DNA from: Lacihabitans sp. CCS-44
GTDB lineage: Bacteria; Bacteroidota; Bacteroidia; Cytophagales; Spirosomataceae
Direction of reading: 5' to 3'
Assembly: GCF_024343735.1 (NCBI RefSeq)
Contig: NZ_RJUE01000060.1
Span: 248,001-312,000 of the forward strand
Length of the DNA stretch: 64,000 nucleotides
The notes beneath the pieces were generated by a model, which ran no database searches, was not told where the DNA came from, and worked only from the letters and a program-made list of their open reading frames with translations. Position numbers and translations under genes: made by a program. The stretch's first letter is position 1, and every line of letters begins with the position of its first letter. Below, piece after piece: positions 1 to 9,362 of the stretch.

Positions 1-1
1 A

Positions 2-817
2 GAAAAAAGCTCTTTTCATTGGTTGGTAAATCCAAAACTCAATGATTTTTTCTTGTGGCATTTTCATCCTGAATACGAACTGGTATTCATTGAAGCCGCA
101 GAAGGTAAAAGACATGTGGGTGAACACGTGGGGAATTTTTACGAGAGCGACTTGGTATTTATTGGTTCATATATTCCCCACCTCAACTTCGATTACGGCA
201 TAAAAACCGAATATCTGAAAACTGTGCTGCATATTCAGCCACAATTTCTTAAAAACGAGCTCCTCAACACACCCGAGCTTGAGAGCATCGCTACTCTTTT
301 TGAAAAATCGAAATACGGCATTTCCTTTGGAAAAAGTGTCAAAAACTTAATTGGTGAGAAATTCAAAAAAACAACAGAATTGCCTTATTTTGAACAGTTT
401 ATAAGTATGTTGGAGATTTTCAAAATATTGAGTGAAACAAATGACTATATGCTTCTTCACACAGAAATACCTAAAAATCAATACAACAAAAAAGAAGAAG
501 AACGCCTGAGAAAGATAAATCAGTTTATAGAAATCAATTATACCAGAAAAATAGATTTGATAGAGATAGCCCAACTGAGTAATCTCAGCACAGCCGCTTT
601 TTGTAGATATTTCAAAAAAATGACCAAATTGAGTTTTACCGAATTTTTGAATAATTACCGAATAAATCAAGCCAAACTGATGCTCATGAATCATAAAAAT
701 GTGTCCGAAACGTGTTTTGATAGTGGATTTGACAGCCTTTCCTATTTTAACAGAACCTTCAAGAAAGTTACCGGTGAAAATCCATCTGCATTTCGGAAAA
801 AGTATAGTAAATTGTAA
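2..817 (+). CDS. AraC-family transcriptional regulator, 5' truncated by window edge
   Basis: The frame is open to the left edge, and the residues before the first possible TTG start at 23 continue the family alignment, so the true start lies outside the window. The N-terminal part is a cupin-like sensor domain with an HFHPEYEL motif, as in AraC-type sugar regulators. The last 100 or so residues form the double helix-turn-helix, with a stretch typical of helix 3 (LSNLSTAAFCRYFKK) and a closing PSAFRKKY. It is clearly paralogous to the AraC gene at 18076 (same HxHPE start, same SxxAFxRYFKK core). Its position just outside a glycoside utilisation locus suggests control of sugar genes, but whether those are here or left of the window cannot be told. 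Confidence 0.88.
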   Translation, partial: EKSSFHWLVNPKLNDFFLWHFHPEYELVFIEAAEGKRHVGEHVGNFYESDLVFIGSYIPHLNFDYGIKTEYLKTVLHIQPQFLKNELLNTPELESIATLFEKSKYGISFGKSVKNLIGEKFKKTTELPYFEQFISMLEIFKILSETNDYMLLHTEIPKNQYNKKEEERLRKINQFIEINYTRKIDLIEIAQLSNLSTAAFCRYFKKMTKLSFTEFLNNYRINQAKLMLMNHKNVSETCFDSGFDSLSYFNRTFKKVTGENPSAFRKKYSKL

Positions 818-1050
818 GCTTCGAGATGAAAAAAAATGGTGTTTTGGGCTCAATACTTTTGCCAATCTTTGGTCATAAACTTCCAATTAGTAAATGATCC
901 GGGAAATATGGAGCAATACCTATAATGAGTGGTCGCTTTTGAAGGCGATTGAGAGTGTTGGATAAAATATTTATATTAAAATTTATTCATCCATATTTAA
1001 AGGTTTAATTTTACAAAACTTTTAGATTTCACAATTCAATTAAATGTCAA

Positions 1051-2703
1051 ATGATTCGAATATTAAGTTTTCTATTTTTATCAATAATTTCTATTTCTAC
1101 TTACTCACAAAAAATTGAAAGTACTAAAAAATTTAAGCTAACGGATTTAGCTGAATTAGAGGAAACCTTTCCGCAAATATGTAGCATAGGTATTGATGAA
1201 AAGACCGGACAATTTAATATATATTCAACTTTAAGGCTAGAGGCAACTGTTATTGAAAAAAATTCTAATAAAAAAGAAAATAAGAAACTTGAGTTTTTTT
1301 CTGGCAATGGAACTTCAAACTCTAAATCTCAAGGGATGTTAATGTCAAAAATTACTTTGGATAATCATGCAGATTTTCTTTCAATTGATAAAAAGTTGAT
1401 TTCTAAGATTAATATCGAAAAGAACAAAAATTACGAATTTGAATTTAACAATAAAAAGACTCCTAAGGAACTAATTAAGCTAAATAAAGTTGAAAGTGAT
1501 TACTTTGAGTTTACTAAAAACAATTTAGATTATAATGATTATTTAAATGAATCTTCTAATTATTTATTAAAAAGTGAGTTCGATAGCGAACTAAAAAAAT
1601 GGTTTATTTTTCCTATTAAAAAAATTAAACAATTTGAAATAATAAACCAAAAACAAGAAACTTTTTTTGAAGATATCCCAATACATATTGAGAAATGGAA
1701 ATTAGAATTTATGAATTTTAATACATATTTTGGTAATAAATTAAATTTTCAATTACCCGATAGCAATTATTTGCAGATTGTTATTTTTAATGCGAATGAA
1801 GGATATAAAGGTTTTAAGGCAAATTATAAAAATTTTGAATTTTTGTGTTTTGGTAAAAATGGAGAATTTGTTTTTAGTAAAAAAATACCTTTTGACTTAC
1901 CAGTATCCCTTTATAAATCTAATAAAGTTTTTGATGAGAGAGGGAAATATTGTGGCGTTTATTACCTTTTTAAAAGTGATGCACTAGGCTTGGAAAAGAG
2001 GGAGTCAGAATTTAATGAGGATATTTTTCATTTGATTTATTTTGACAAAAACGGGAAATTTGTTTTTAAAAAACAATTCTTATACAAAAAGCAACTTTAT
2101 CCTTTAATTGCTTTTTACAAAGAAAACTCTTTGAATTTATATAATAAAAATTCACTTAAATGGAAAAAAAATAGCGAATACGACGTTTTGAAATTTGGCT
2201 TAAACGATGATTTGCAAATACTTCCTTATAATCCTTTTACAAATCAAATAAATTTTGAAGGAGATGAATTACAATTAAATAATCCTATATTTTATAATGA
2301 TAAAGTTTATGATGTTTCCTTAATTTACGATATTAAAGTTGTAACAGATGGTATAGGAAATCAAAATTTTATTTACTATTACTCCGGTGCATATTTAAGT
2401 GAATTTACTCAAGACATGAAGTTTATCTCGTCGAAAAAAATCCTTGAGCAAAAACCTTCAATTAAACCAATTGAATTTTCATTTTTAGAAAATGAGGGAA
2501 TTTTAGTTTTTAGACATACCGCTGGAAACTCTATTTTCTCTCTAGAAGATAATAAAAAAGTTTTTCATGTGCTTCCAGACAAAGGAGTCCCACCTTTTTT
2601 ATTATCAAAAAATTATATCCATTCCAAAATTGACAAAACTTTAAACTTTTTTTATGAAAGTTATAAAACAGGAGAAGGCCAAATAATTTCAGTGAAGCTT
2701 TGA
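1051..2703 (+). CDS. secreted protein of unknown function
   Basis: A 550-residue protein starting with a Sec signal peptide (hydrophobic residues 4-17, ending YSQ). I recognise no domain. The body is rich in Lys, Asn, Phe and Tyr, with no Cys-rich motif, no later membrane segment and no C-terminal T9SS signature that I can identify. Alternating hydrophobic stretches with repeated FxKNGxFVFxK-like segments (about residues 270-350) hint at beta-propeller or beta-sandwich structure; this is inference. Codon use is markedly more A/T-rich than in the neighbouring rlmF gene, which may point to separate acquisition. The gene is isolated, 233 bases from the AraC gene and convergent with rlmF. Confidence 0.75.
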   Translation: MIRILSFLFLSIISISTYSQKIESTKKFKLTDLAELEETFPQICSIGIDEKTGQFNIYSTLRLEATVIEKNSNKKENKKLEFFSGNGTSNSKSQGMLMSKITLDNHADFLSIDKKLISKINIEKNKNYEFEFNNKKTPKELIKLNKVESDYFEFTKNNLDYNDYLNESSNYLLKSEFDSELKKWFIFPIKKIKQFEIINQKQETFFEDIPIHIEKWKLEFMNFNTYFGNKLNFQLPDSNYLQIVIFNANEGYKGFKANYKNFEFLCFGKNGEFVFSKKIPFDLPVSLYKSNKVFDERGKYCGVYYLFKSDALGLEKRESEFNEDIFHLIYFDKNGKFVFKKQFLYKKQLYPLIAFYKENSLNLYNKNSLKWKKNSEYDVLKFGLNDDLQILPYNPFTNQINFEGDELQLNNPIFYNDKVYDVSLIYDIKVVTDGIGNQNFIYYYSGAYLSEFTQDMKFISSKKILEQKPSIKPIEFSFLENEGILVFRHTAGNSIFSLEDNKKVFHVLPDKGVPPFLLSKNYIHSKIDKTLNFFYESYKTGEGQIISVKL

Positions 2704-2750
2704 CTGATTTTCATCAAGAATGCTCGTGCAATCTGAAAAATCACTTTACT

Positions 2751-3662
2751 TTAGAAACTCCAAGCCACCAAACGGCTAACTTTCTGTCCTTGAGCCATTT
2801 CAACGGTTTTGAATTGGCTAACTTTTACCTTTTCAAGTTCTTTGTAAATTCTATCAAGATGCTCTTTTTTTGAAACCAAACTCGTAAACCAACGGCAAGA
2901 ATCAGAGAATATCACACTTTCGCGAATCATCGAAATGATAAATTTCAGTTCGCCACCCTCGCACCAAAGTTCGTTGGAATTTCCTCCAAAGTTAAGCTTT
3001 GGAATGTCCTGTTTCTTTCCTGAAAGGTTGTTTGTTTTTCGCAAATTTTGTGCCGCAGCATCCGCTTCAGAACTATAGAATGGTGGATTACACATGGTCA
3101 AATCAAACTTTTCATCGGGCTTTATGATACCTTGGAAAAAATAATTTTTATTGGTTTGCAATCTTATTTCAATTCCATCCTTTAAAACCTCATTAAAACC
3201 CACTATTGCATTGGCTGCTTTCACAGAAACGGGGTCAATATCAGTACCCACAAAAGTCCATCCATACGCACAATGCCCGATAATAGGATAAATCGCGTTG
3301 GCACCAACTCCAACATCAAGGCATTTTATTTTTTTGCCTTTGGGAATAATTCCATTGTTGGTTTCTGCCAAAATATCAGCCAAATAATGTACATAATCCG
3401 CCCGGCCAGGAATAGGCGGACAGAGATAGCCCGCAGGAATGTCCCAATGATTTACCCCATAATAATAAGCTAATAAAGCCTTGTTTAAAGTTTTTACAGC
3501 ATCGGGATTTGAAAAATCAATAGTTGCTGTGTGGTATTGATTTACGAAAACATAATTCGAAAGTTCTGGAAGGACTGCAGTCAATTTTCCAAAATCATAC
3601 CGCCCTTGATGTTTGTTTCTAGGATGAAGATTGTTCTTTTGCTTGGGTATTTCTTTAGGCAT
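2751..3662 (-). CDS. rlmF: 23S rRNA (adenine(1618)-N6)-methyltransferase RlmF
   Basis: This 303-residue protein matches RlmF (YbiN), which methylates N6 of A1618 in 23S rRNA with S-adenosylmethionine. The conserved N-terminal segment is present: [13 protein letters not shown] at residue 12 and [13 protein letters not shown] near residue 52, followed by the [18 protein letters not shown] block. The SAM-binding motif I is DVGVGAN (116-122) and the catalytic amino-methyltransferase motif is NPPF (192-195). Length is normal for the family. It is a single gene, convergent with the upstream-coordinate hypothetical gene and followed on the same strand by no obvious partner. Confidence 0.95.
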   Translation of the reverse strand: MPKEIPKQKNNLHPRNKHQGRYDFGKLTAVLPELSNYVFVNQYHTATIDFSNPDAVKTLNKALLAYYYGVNHWDIPAGYLCPPIPGRADYVHYLADILAETNNGIIPKGKKIKCLDVGVGANAIYPIIGHCAYGWTFVGTDIDPVSVKAANAIVGFNEVLKDGIEIRLQTNKNYFFQGIIKPDEKFDLTMCNPPFYSSEADAAAQNLRKTNNLSGKKQDIPKLNFGGNSNELWCEGGELKFIISMIRESVIFSDSCRWFTSLVSKKEHLDRIYKELEKVKVSQFKTVEMAQGQKVSRLVAWSF

Positions 3663-3722
3663 TGACCTTTATTTTCAAGGCAAATTTACCCATTTACAAT
3701 AGAAATCGGTGAAGTTTTAAAC

Positions 3723-4148
3723 TTATTGTTTCTTATAATAAAAAGTGTTTCCATCTGCCAGTTCTGCTCCAAGTGGACATTTTTGGTATAAATTAATTTC
3801 TCCCTTGGTTTCGTCTATTCCTAAAAAAGAGTAAGTTTCAGCGTCTAAAAACACGAGTGCCAATCTTGGATTAGTCGAACTTTTGGGATAGTTTCTAATC
3901 TCAATTTTCGTTGATTGAGTAACAACTCCATCCACTTTTCTTATTAAAGTCCTAGCTTTTGCATCTATTTCTAAAGTTTCTGTTTCGGTCGGAACCAATT
4001 CCGTCGGACTATTGGGTGCTGGGTAACCGACTCCAATTTTATATAATTTCCACGTGCCATCAAGCTTCGAAAGTTCAGGATCAACAACAGATTCACATTG
4101 AGCGGCACTCAAAACCAATCCAAAAAGCAGAAACAATAGTCGAGGCAT
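3723..4148 (-). CDS. small exported lipocalin-like protein
   Basis: 141 residues with a hydrophobic signal peptide ending AAQC; the Cys at 18 could be a lipid attachment site, although Gln at -1 is unusual for a lipobox. The segment LDGTWKLYKIG at residue 29 is the usual opening strand of lipocalin-like domains found in many small Bacteroidota lipoproteins, followed by alternating beta strands. No catalytic residues are evident. It lies 60 bases upstream of rlmF on the same strand and downstream of the terminator that closes the sugar locus, so it is probably transcribed separately from that locus. Function unknown. Confidence 0.7.
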   Translation of the reverse strand: MPRLLFLLFGLVLSAAQCESVVDPELSKLDGTWKLYKIGVGYPAPNSPTELVPTETETLEIDAKARTLIRKVDGVVTQSTKIEIRNYPKSSTNPRLALVFLDAETYSFLGIDETKGEINLYQKCPLGAELADGNTFYYKKQ

Positions 4149-4200
4149 AAGTAAAGCATTTTCATTAATGATTCAGAATGAAGAGATTTGGTTGGAAATG

Positions 4201-4224
4201 AAAAAAGAGAGCCAAACAGCTCTC
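4201..4224 (-). terminator. rho-independent terminator closing the sugar locus
   Basis: A six-base stem GAGAGC/GCTCTC (4207-4212 with 4219-4224) has a six-base loop. On the minus strand it is followed directly by six T residues. It lies 32 bases after the stop codon of the Gfo/Idh/MocA gene ending at 4257. Confidence 0.75.
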
Positions 4225-4256
4225 CTTCTTATAAATTATCCAAATGAATATCTAAA

Positions 4257-5594
4257 TCAAAACGGCTTCCATGGTTTTTCGCCAACCAAAATCTCTTGAG
4301 CTTTGGCATCGAAAGTTACTTTTAGGCCTGTTCTGTAGGCTGCATTTGACATCATTGTGGCTATTGAATGCTGATAACCAGCTTCTATGGGAGCATTTGG
4401 AGTTTTGCGGCTACGTACGCACTCCATCCAGTTTCTGATATGAGCAAATGTCAACGGATCGCCACCAGTGTTGGCATCAGATGCTACTTTGTCACCTTCC
4501 AATTTCAACGGTGCAAGCAAGTTTGCCTTCAATCCCATCGCCTTGGCTTCACGCTCACGCAAACCACCCGTGTCAGATATTTCGTTGGTATCCAAGTTAA
4601 TCATACCGCCGTTTGAGTAATACAGCTCTTTTGTATCGCCAGCAGAGTTTGAGAATCTACTAGTAAACTGCACTTGGAAACCATTTTGTGGCTTGTCTGC
4701 AGGGCCGTAATCAAACACAACCGTCAACGTGTCAGCATTTGAGCGGCCATCTTGCCATTGGTAAATTCCGCCGTTGGCTACCACGCTTCTTGGGTGACTC
4801 AAGCCTGAGAACCAGTGAACCGTGTCGATCTGGTGGCTCATCCATTGGCCAGGAATTCCTGATGAATATGGCCAGAAAAGTCTATATTCTAGGTATTTAC
4901 GAGGGTCAAATTTCTCGTAAGGGCGGTTCATCAAATAACGTTTCCAATCTACATCAGACTCCTTAAGGCTAGCTACCAAGTCAGGGCGTCTCCAACGGCC
5001 CGGTTGGTTTACATTCCACATCAACTCTACCATTTTGATATCGCCAAATTTACCTGATTTGATAAAATCCTCGGCTGCATGATAGTTCGCTCCTGAACGT
5101 CTTTGAGAACCGATTTGCACGATTTTCTTTGAGTCCTTTACTGCTTTTAACACGGCACGGTTGTCGGCCATTGTTTCTGCCAAAGGTTTTTCGGCGTATA
5201 CATCACACCCTGCCTTTACGGCCTCTATGGTATGCAAGGCATGTTGAAAATCGGCCGTTGACATCATCACGGCATCTACAGACTTTGAAGCATAGAGCTC
5301 TTCGTTGTTTCTGTACACTTGTACATTAGCTCCCAACTGCTTGTCCAAAAACGCCTTACCTTCTTCACGACGGCGATTCCAGATGTCCGAAAGACCCACC
5401 ATTTCGAAGTTCATTTCTTTTTGCAATGCTGCAAAAGGCCCTACATGCGATGCACGATGACGGTCAGAGAAACCTACACATGCCACTCTAACACGGTCGT
5501 TTGCTCCTATGATTTTTCCATAGCTTTTTACAGAAAAACCTGTGGCCACACCGGCCATTATCGATTTTTTAACAAATTCTCTTCTTGTTGTCAT
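4257..5594 (-). CDS. Gfo/Idh/MocA-family oxidoreductase, Tat-type exported
   Basis: 445 residues. The N-terminus has a twin-arginine signal (TTRREFVKKS followed by a short hydrophobic run), so the enzyme probably folds with its NAD(P) cofactor and is exported to the periplasm. A Rossmann fold starts at about residue 34 (VRVACVGFSDRH) and the family EKP motif is present in YAEKPLAETM. The C-terminal half is the dehydrogenase substrate domain (GIPGQWMSHQIDTVHWFSG). Such enzymes oxidise or reduce sugar ring hydroxyls. In this company (DUF1080, TIM-barrel isomerase, GH3) a role in forming or reducing 3-keto-glycosides is likely but inferred. It is the last gene of the minus-strand run, followed by a terminator. 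Confidence 0.9.
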   Translation of the reverse strand: MTTRREFVKKSIMAGVATGFSVKSYGKIIGANDRVRVACVGFSDRHRASHVGPFAALQKEMNFEMVGLSDIWNRRREEGKAFLDKQLGANVQVYRNNEELYASKSVDAVMMSTADFQHALHTIEAVKAGCDVYAEKPLAETMADNRAVLKAVKDSKKIVQIGSQRRSGANYHAAEDFIKSGKFGDIKMVELMWNVNQPGRWRRPDLVASLKESDVDWKRYLMNRPYEKFDPRKYLEYRLFWPYSSGIPGQWMSHQIDTVHWFSGLSHPRSVVANGGIYQWQDGRSNADTLTVVFDYGPADKPQNGFQVQFTSRFSNSAGDTKELYYSNGGMINLDTNEISDTGGLREREAKAMGLKANLLAPLKLEGDKVASDANTGGDPLTFAHIRNWMECVRSRKTPNAPIEAGYQHSIATMMSNAAYRTGLKVTFDAKAQEILVGEKPWKPF

Positions 5595-5803
5595 TATGAT
5601 ATTTTGGTTGAAGTTTCGAATAATTTTTGAACACAGATGGCACTGATTGAACAGATATTACTGATATTCTTTTTATTTGGTTTAAAAATTTATACGTCCA
5701 TTTTTTTTAATTCTAAAAATAACTAATTTGATCAAGTCTGCACATTCTTTTCGGAATATTTATCAAAAAAATACAGCTATTTAAGCGAAATATATTTAAA
5801 ATT

Positions 5804-7828
5804 TTAATAACTCAAGCCTTGTCCGAAATTAAATAAAGCATATCCGGCATTCTCCTTGCTTCCAGGCAAATCTGACTTGTTTTCTGCTACTGCTTTTTCC
5901 GAACTGGGTGTAGCAAAAGGCATCTTACCCGTTGGATTAAATCTACCTGAAATAACATCAATCAAAGCATCGGCAGAAGTACCAAAAGTAGCCAAAACGG
6001 TAGCTGTTTTTCCTTTATCTATCTCATCTATTACCCATGGATTGGTATAATTGATTACCACAATTGTTGGCTTATGGTTGATTAATTCATTGACATGAGC
6101 AACATCAACTTTATTTTTTGAAAGACTCAATTCTATTGGTTTTCCTGCCGAACTAAATAAACCTCCGGTAGTTGGAAAAAGCCAAAGAAGTACGACATCG
6201 GCCTCTTCCTTAGTAGATACAAACTCAATGTTTTCTGCCTTCGTTTCAGGTTTTAACACTTTAATAGGAGACTTTGGAGCTTGTGCCTGCGGCCCTCTTC
6301 CCCCTCCTTCTTCTCTGTAATATTCAAAGTAAACCTTTGTTTTCTTAGTTACTGGCAATAATTTATCGTCATTTCTCAACAACACAATTGACTTTCTAAG
6401 TGCCAAATCTCCTTTTTGCTGGAATTCCGCATTTCCCACTGTTTTTTCTGCGTTTTCAGCATCTACAAAAGGATTTTCAAATAATCCCAATTCAAATTTT
6501 TCTTTGAGCAATCGACTCACTGACTCGTTGATTCGTGTTTCTTTAACCAAACCTTTTTTTACAGTATTAAGCAGTACTGTAGGGTCCGCTGCTCCCGAAA
6601 AAATATCTACTCCGGCTTCAATGGCTTTCACATATCGCTGTTCAATAGTTAGAGATTCTACTCCCCAAGGCATCATTTCTATAGGGCCTGTATCAGAGTT
6701 TATAATGCCTTTAAAACCTAACTTTTTACGCAATAAATCATCAATAATAGCTTTATTGAACGAAAAACCAACTTCTTCAAACTCCTTGCCTTTAGGTGCT
6801 GAATAGTAGGGCATTATGGAAGATGTTCCTGCGTTTATGGCCGCAATGAAAGGTTTCACATGATCATTGAAATTTCCACCGGGATAATGAGCAAATTTTC
6901 CCCAATCAAAATGTGAATCTTGTCCACCTTCTTGTGGGCCTCCACCTGGGAAATGTTTGGTAGTCATGGCTACAGAGTTTTTGCCCAGTTTTGTGCCTTG
7001 AAAACCCAAAATTATCTCACGAATCATGGCCGAAGAAAGCTCTGCATCTTCACCAAATGTTCCCTCAGTGCGATTCCAACGAGGTTCGGTGGCCAAGTCG
7101 GCCATGTACATATAACCTTTGCGAAGACCAACCGCCGACCATTCTTTGGCTGCAATTTCTGCAAATTCTCTCGTAAGTTTGAAATCACGCATAGCGGCCA
7201 TACCGAGTTCCCCTGGCCATTTTGAAAATGCCGTAGCTCCTACACTCAAGCCCACTGCTGCATCTGTAGTGATATGATTTCTCGGATTTGAGGCAACTAT
7301 TGCAGGAATCCCCAATCTTGTAGATTCGCAAAGTGCTTGCAAGTTATTTGACCATTCGGCCATTGTTTTGGCCGAAGTATTCGCCCTTAGTATAAAATGT
7401 CTTAGCTGTCTTTCGGTAACGGCCTTTGAAGTACCAGAAGCAGACATGTTGGGTTCTGTCAATGGTTTACGCGTAAACATATTAACATTTTGCACCAAAT
7501 CCTCTTCATTGAAACCGCTCGTAATGGGGGCATTCGGATTAGCCGATGGACCAAAGCCACCATCATTAGCCATTCGGGTGGTGCTTATGAGCATGAAGCC
7601 AATCTTCTCCTCCAACGTCATTTTTGACAATAAGTCTTTCACCCTAGCCTCAACTGGTAAACGCCAATCCTCGTATTTATCGACTTTACCGTTTTTGTTT
7701 AAGTCTTTGAATTCGAAATTTCCTGACTTAATTATTTTTGTACTTTTGGCACCCAAAACTGGCTGTAATGCCCTCTGAGCTGAAAGTGAACTAACGGAAA
7801 CTATGAATATGAATAGTGTTTTTTTCAT
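5804..7828 (-). CDS. glycoside hydrolase family 3 beta-glycosidase, secreted
   Basis: The ATG at 7828 gives 674 residues with a clean signal peptide (MKKTLFIFIVSVSSLSAQ). A TTG nine bases upstream is in frame but less likely. The GH3 N-terminal (beta/alpha)8 domain begins with DWRLPVEARVKDLLSKMTLEEKIG. It contains KHFPGGG, and the expected nucleophile aspartate lies in FKGIINSDTGPIE. The C-terminal alpha/beta sandwich ends at NFGQGLSY. Exo-acting beta-glucosidase or xylosidase activity is typical of the family, but the substrate cannot be fixed. It lies in the same run as the 3-keto-glycoside-type genes, 209 bases upstream of the final oxidoreductase gene. Confidence 0.92.
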   Translation of the reverse strand: MKKTLFIFIVSVSSLSAQRALQPVLGAKSTKIIKSGNFEFKDLNKNGKVDKYEDWRLPVEARVKDLLSKMTLEEKIGFMLISTTRMANDGGFGPSANPNAPITSGFNEEDLVQNVNMFTRKPLTEPNMSASGTSKAVTERQLRHFILRANTSAKTMAEWSNNLQALCESTRLGIPAIVASNPRNHITTDAAVGLSVGATAFSKWPGELGMAAMRDFKLTREFAEIAAKEWSAVGLRKGYMYMADLATEPRWNRTEGTFGEDAELSSAMIREIILGFQGTKLGKNSVAMTTKHFPGGGPQEGGQDSHFDWGKFAHYPGGNFNDHVKPFIAAINAGTSSIMPYYSAPKGKEFEEVGFSFNKAIIDDLLRKKLGFKGIINSDTGPIEMMPWGVESLTIEQRYVKAIEAGVDIFSGAADPTVLLNTVKKGLVKETRINESVSRLLKEKFELGLFENPFVDAENAEKTVGNAEFQQKGDLALRKSIVLLRNDDKLLPVTKKTKVYFEYYREEGGGRGPQAQAPKSPIKVLKPETKAENIEFVSTKEEADVVLLWLFPTTGGLFSSAGKPIELSLSKNKVDVAHVNELINHKPTIVVINYTNPWVIDEIDKGKTATVLATFGTSADALIDVISGRFNPTGKMPFATPSSEKAVAENKSDLPGSKENAGYALFNFGQGLSY

Positions 7829-7887
7829 TGATATCAAGAGGTTTCAACACATGTTATAATTTGACAATGAGCCATTTGAAAATCGCA

Positions 7888-9246
7888 TTACTTGATTTCT
7901 CTGATTTTGATATTCTTATAGGAAACATTGTCTCCATGATCTTGGAGCAAAATATGTCCTTTATCGGCTGCACCAAAACCTTCATATTTAGCATACTTGC
8001 TTCTCGCTACAAGTGCATTATATATATTACTTTTTCGCTCATATTCAAGTACTTTGAACCCATTTAGCCAATGTTGAACGGTATTGTTTGGAAGAACCAC
8101 AACCCTGCCCTGATTCCAAGAACCGATTTTTTTGATAAATCGTCCATCCATTTTAAGATCTTTATCTATTTTATAAGAAGGTATAAGGTCGTATAGACTA
8201 GCAAGAGTTCTATTTCCAGCAGCCCCCATTTTTGCATCTGGATGTTTTTCGTCATCTAAAACCTGAAATTCCAGACCTACACCAGATTTACCACCCGAGT
8301 CGTATTTTTCGTCTACAAAATATTTCACTCCAGAATTTGCTCCTTCTGTAAGTTTAAATTCAAAAACTAATTCAAACGCACCGTATTGTTCAGTCGAAAC
8401 AATATCATTTCCTGTTTCAGAACCATCCGAACTACCTACAGAAAGTATTCCATTTTCAACTTTCCAGCGACTATTGGGTTGATCAGTGCCGTGTACTTTT
8501 CTCCAACCATCAAAATTCTGCCCATTGAAAAGCATTTTGTAGCCTTGGGCTTTTTCTTGCTCTGAAATATTATTGAGCAGTAGGTTTACAACTGGACAAG
8601 CGTCCGTAGGGCTAGGTTTGAGATTTTCGATCTGAATCCTGATGTTCTTCCAGCGGATTTTCATGCCGGGTTTCATTTTGGCATATATAGAATGTACTTG
8701 TAAGGCAATGAAGCCTTGAGCTGTCATGTCATCTATAACATGGGCAGTAGGTACTCCATTTATGAAAGTCCTTAAGGTGTTTCCGATGGCTTCGATTCTG
8801 TATTTATTCCAACCTGTAGGCACGAAAGCTTTCTTACCCTCTGGGTTGTTGTTGGGAATATAAAGCCAATCACGACGACCTTCATCATAAATAGCACCAG
8901 ACCAAGCTCTTGCAGATGGGTCAACCTCCATTTGATAGCCATGCACGCGTCCGTTTTGATATTCTGGCTTTGACAAACTACGAAACTGAACGCCACCGTT
9001 CATTTCATCGTCGAGTTTGAGGTCAAGTTCAAGAATAAAGTCACCGTAATCTTTATCTGTACAAAGAAATGAGTTTGGAGTATCGCTTACGGTTTGGCCT
9101 ACAATCTGGCCATTTTCAACCGTATAAATTGCTTTTCCGCCTTTCTGGTTCCAGCCTTTCAGGGTTTTACCATCAAAAAGCGAGGTCCATTTTTGAGCGA
9201 AAACTGTTGTAGAAAAAAGGAAGAATAATAATATTAGTTTTTTCAT
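7888..9246 (-). CDS. tandem DUF1080 (3-keto-disaccharide hydrolase family) protein
   Basis: The ATG at 9246 is chosen because it begins the signal peptide (MKKLILLFFLFSTTVFAQ); the longer frame starts with TTG. The mature protein holds two DUF1080 domains, each opening with the hallmark SLFDGKTLKGW (about residue 21) and MLFNGQNFDGWRKV (about 240). Both have the later GGVQFR/SGVKYF strand of the concanavalin-A-like fold. DUF1080 proteins include 3-keto-disaccharide/glycoside-cleaving enzymes. The second copy carries more of the polar residues seen in active members, but I cannot decide which half is catalytic. It lies 59 bases upstream of the GH3 gene on the same strand. Confidence 0.88.
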   Translation of the reverse strand: MKKLILLFFLFSTTVFAQKWTSLFDGKTLKGWNQKGGKAIYTVENGQIVGQTVSDTPNSFLCTDKDYGDFILELDLKLDDEMNGGVQFRSLSKPEYQNGRVHGYQMEVDPSARAWSGAIYDEGRRDWLYIPNNNPEGKKAFVPTGWNKYRIEAIGNTLRTFINGVPTAHVIDDMTAQGFIALQVHSIYAKMKPGMKIRWKNIRIQIENLKPSPTDACPVVNLLLNNISEQEKAQGYKMLFNGQNFDGWRKVHGTDQPNSRWKVENGILSVGSSDGSETGNDIVSTEQYGAFELVFEFKLTEGANSGVKYFVDEKYDSGGKSGVGLEFQVLDDEKHPDAKMGAAGNRTLASLYDLIPSYKIDKDLKMDGRFIKKIGSWNQGRVVVLPNNTVQHWLNGFKVLEYERKSNIYNALVARSKYAKYEGFGAADKGHILLQDHGDNVSYKNIKIREIK

Positions 9247-9362
9247 ATTTTTTAGATGAATATTACCCAAAATTACCTAATATTATTATTCCTGAATGAT
9301 ATAGAAAAAGCGAAAAAAAATGAAATTTTGATGCTTTTTTAACAGTTTGTGTCAGAGAGGTG

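Noticed and set aside
347-886. Minus-strand frame of 179 codons
   Set aside because: It is antisense to the clearly coding AraC gene and has no recognisable domain.
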